7,016 nucleotides of DNA, from positions 1 through 7,016 of the forward strand of contig QMXC01000061.1 of assembly GCA_003661945.1 (NCBI GenBank), read 5' to 3'. Made by a program: the position numbers and the translations under genes. The notes beneath the pieces are model-generated. The model had not been told where the DNA came from. It saw only the letters and a program-made list of their open reading frames with translations, and searched no databases. Positions 5,822-7,016 of the stretch are shown piece after piece (the first letter of the stretch is position 1; the number at the start of each line of letters is the position of its first letter). This stretch comes from Candidatus Bathyarchaeota archaeon. GTDB lineage: Archaea; Thermoproteota; Bathyarchaeia; Bathyarchaeales; UBA233.

Positions 5822-5829
5822 TTATTAAA
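5822..5829 (-). promoter_or_regulatory. Candidate TATA box for the TRAM gene
   Basis: TTTAATAA on the minus strand, preceded by AACGGAATGG. Transcription would start near 5800, giving a leader of about 94 nt that includes both hairpins and the SD. Being AT-rich on both strands, it might also serve Alba. Spacing-based inference only. Confidence 0.4.
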
Positions 5830-5906
5830 CCATTCCGTTTGAAACCGGGATTAACAACGTTCAAATAGTAGGTTTCACATCTACAAGGGTACAGAAGGAA
5901 ACTATA

Positions 5907-6194
5907 ATGAGCGAGAAAGAAGCGAACACCGTGTTTATAGGAAGAAAACCGACGATGAGCTATGTGATGGCTGTAATAACAAACTTTAACAGCGGCGACA
6001 CAAAGGAAGTCGTTCTGAAGGCACGGGGAAGAGCTATAACAACCGCGGTAAACGTTGCCCAAGTGATAACCAGAAGATTCATGAAAGACCTAAAAGTTTC
6101 AAAAATAGGCATAGGAACAGAAGAGGTTACACCTCGAGAAGGCGGCGACCCGCGAAAAGTCTCAACCATGGAAATAGTGCTAACCAAGCCTTAA
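5907..6194 (+). CDS. albA: DNA/RNA-binding protein Alba
   Basis: A 95-residue Alba (Sso10b-type) chromatin protein, an abundant dimeric DNA- and RNA-binding protein that coats and compacts the archaeal chromosome. It aligns end to end with the family: NTVFIGRKPTMSYVMAV (7-23), then VVLKARGRAITTAVNVAQV, the hairpin IGTEEVTPREGGDPRKVSTMEIVL and a short C-terminus. The Lys pair of Sso10b (Lys16-Lys17) is Arg13-Lys14 here, so the residue known to be acetylated in that protein is an arginine. The start is ATG 5907 with AAGGA 7 nt upstream. It is divergent from the TRAM gene and convergent, over 39 bp, with an acetyltransferase-domain gene. Confidence 0.97.
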   Translation: MSEKEANTVFIGRKPTMSYVMAVITNFNSGDTKEVVLKARGRAITTAVNVAQVITRRFMKDLKVSKIGIGTEEVTPREGGDPRKVSTMEIVLTKP

Positions 6195-6233
6195 CAAACT
6201 AGATTCGAAGAAGCCATCACATACCCACCTATT

Positions 6234-7016
6234 TTAGACCTCTCGCCTCCAGAAAAGATAGAACTTTTTCTGTAAAAGGATGTTTAGCACACGAAGCGCA
6301 TGAGCAAGCTTCGCCACGTCAGCCTTTTCCAAGGCCCTGCAGAATTCTTCGGTGGCCACGTAAGGTTTGCCGACGAGTGCCCGCCGGAAACGTTGATTCT
6401 TTATTCGCGCCAGAGCTTGAAACAGAATCTTCTTTTCGCCTCTTCTTAATGCCCGCAGCCTTTTGCGGGTATATTTTTCTGAAGCCGTAAACAAGGTCTC
6501 GACGCCTAACGTGCGAAGAGTTTCCGCAGCTGAAAGGCAAGAGGCGTCTGCTTTTTGCGTGGCTATGTGCCGCATTCCGGCTTTTTCGAAGAAGGGATTG
6601 TAACGCGCCATTACAGCGACTGTTTCAACGTAAGGTGTCCCAGCCTTTGTTAGAGTTTCCTTCACAAGTTTTACGCCGAGCCCTATTCCGCGGTATTTCG
6701 GATGTAAAATCACTCGGCTTATAGTGGAAAGGTTCGCGTTTATCCATTCTAGGGAATTATTGAAGGGTATTCCATAAAGCTGGAAGGCGGTTTTTCTTCC
6801 GAAACATGCTAACGGTGGATAGCTGTAAACGATTACTCCGCAGAGCTTCTTCTTGTCTTTCCGCGTCGTCTTAAAAATTTTCCTCGGCGGCGGCAACCTA
6901 CTGCTTCGGTAATGGAAGCTGCTTAACGCTTTATAATCCTCTATTGTGCCTTCTTCTATGACTGTTTTGCGGGTTAGAGAGCAAAATTGGGCTGGTTTGT
7001 TTCGATTTCTGACAAG
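6234..7016 (-). CDS. GNAT acetyltransferase-domain protein, COG2401-like (5' end outside window)
   Basis: The visible 260 residues are the C-terminal part of a longer protein; the frame is open to the window edge, so a start at TTG 6896 is unlikely. Just before it lies TVIEEGTIEDYKALSSFHYRSS, which continues smoothly into the fold. A GNAT acetyltransferase core follows: CGVIVYSYPP, then STISRVILHPKYRGIGLGVKLV with the acetyl-CoA-binding R-G-x-G-x-G loop (about residues 109-114 of the visible part), then TPYVETVAVMARYNPFFEKAGM. A basic helical tail of about 110 residues follows. The pattern fits COG2401, an archaeal ABC-type ATPase fused to a predicted acetyltransferase, but the ATPase part is not visible, so the fusion is inferred. 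Substrate unknown. It is convergent with Alba; whether it acetylates Alba cannot be told, and its position alone is not evidence. Confidence 0.82.
   Translation of the reverse strand, partial: LVRNRNKPAQFCSLTRKTVIEEGTIEDYKALSSFHYRSSRLPPPRKIFKTTRKDKKKLCGVIVYSYPPLACFGRKTAFQLYGIPFNNSLEWINANLSTISRVILHPKYRGIGLGVKLVKETLTKAGTPYVETVAVMARYNPFFEKAGMRHIATQKADASCLSAAETLRTLGVETLFTASEKYTRKRLRALRRGEKKILFQALARIKNQRFRRALVGKPYVATEEFCRALEKADVAKLAHALRVLNILLQKKFYLFWRREV

Noticed and set aside
5707..5906. Small RNA gene or tRNA in the divergent region
   Set aside because: Hairpins are present, but there is no cloverleaf, no clear C/D or H/ACA boxes, and no independent promoter or terminator to support a separate RNA.
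1..7016. CRISPR array, insertion sequence, prophage or defence island
   Set aside because: No regularly spaced repeats, transposase, integrase, terminal repeats or known defence domains; all genes read as ordinary chromosomal functions.

Overview
The window looks like a compact archaeal chromosome segment. The evidence is an Alba chromatin protein, a stand-alone TRAM-domain protein, a carboxy-terminal OB-fold protein, the tail of an apparent archaeal ATPase/acetyltransferase fusion, TATA-like promoter elements and Shine-Dalgarno (SD) sequences of the GGAGGTGA type. Protein style, heavy TTG start use and moderate GC suggest a mesophilic or moderately thermophilic TACK lineage such as Bathyarchaeia, but that placement is inference. 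I see no tRNA, rRNA, CRISPR array, insertion sequence or phage gene.

Layout. On the left (1-599, minus strand) a small multi-pass membrane protein is followed after 22 bp by the start of an MJ0936/YfcE-type metallophosphoesterase, which runs off the window and appears to begin with CTG. A short divergent promoter region (600-694) separates it from a plus-strand operon (695-3465). That operon holds an Mth938-like protein, an M20 metallopeptidase and an uncharacterised alpha-helical protein whose start overlaps the peptidase stop codon (TTGA). The operon collides tail to tail with an MFS transporter gene on the minus strand, overlapping it by 19 bp.

On the minus strand, reading right to left, come a TRAM protein, a two-part OB-fold protein and the MFS transporter. 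A 200-bp divergent intergenic region (5707-5906) lies between the TRAM gene and Alba on the plus strand. It holds two hairpins that share bases and so cannot form together, plus a cluster of AGAAC elements. At the right edge, convergent to Alba, is the C-terminal part of a GNAT acetyltransferase-domain protein. Its frame stays open to the window edge, so its true start lies outside.

How the genes fit together: Alba, TRAM and OB-fold proteins form a small nucleic-acid-binding group around one regulatory region. The plus-strand operon is metabolic (hydrolase plus an uncharacterised partner). Nothing here is clearly a new defence or mobile system. The most notable points are the CTG start, the alternative hairpins in front of the TRAM gene, the uncharacterised N-terminal part of the OB-fold protein, and the unknown protein coupled to the M20 peptidase.
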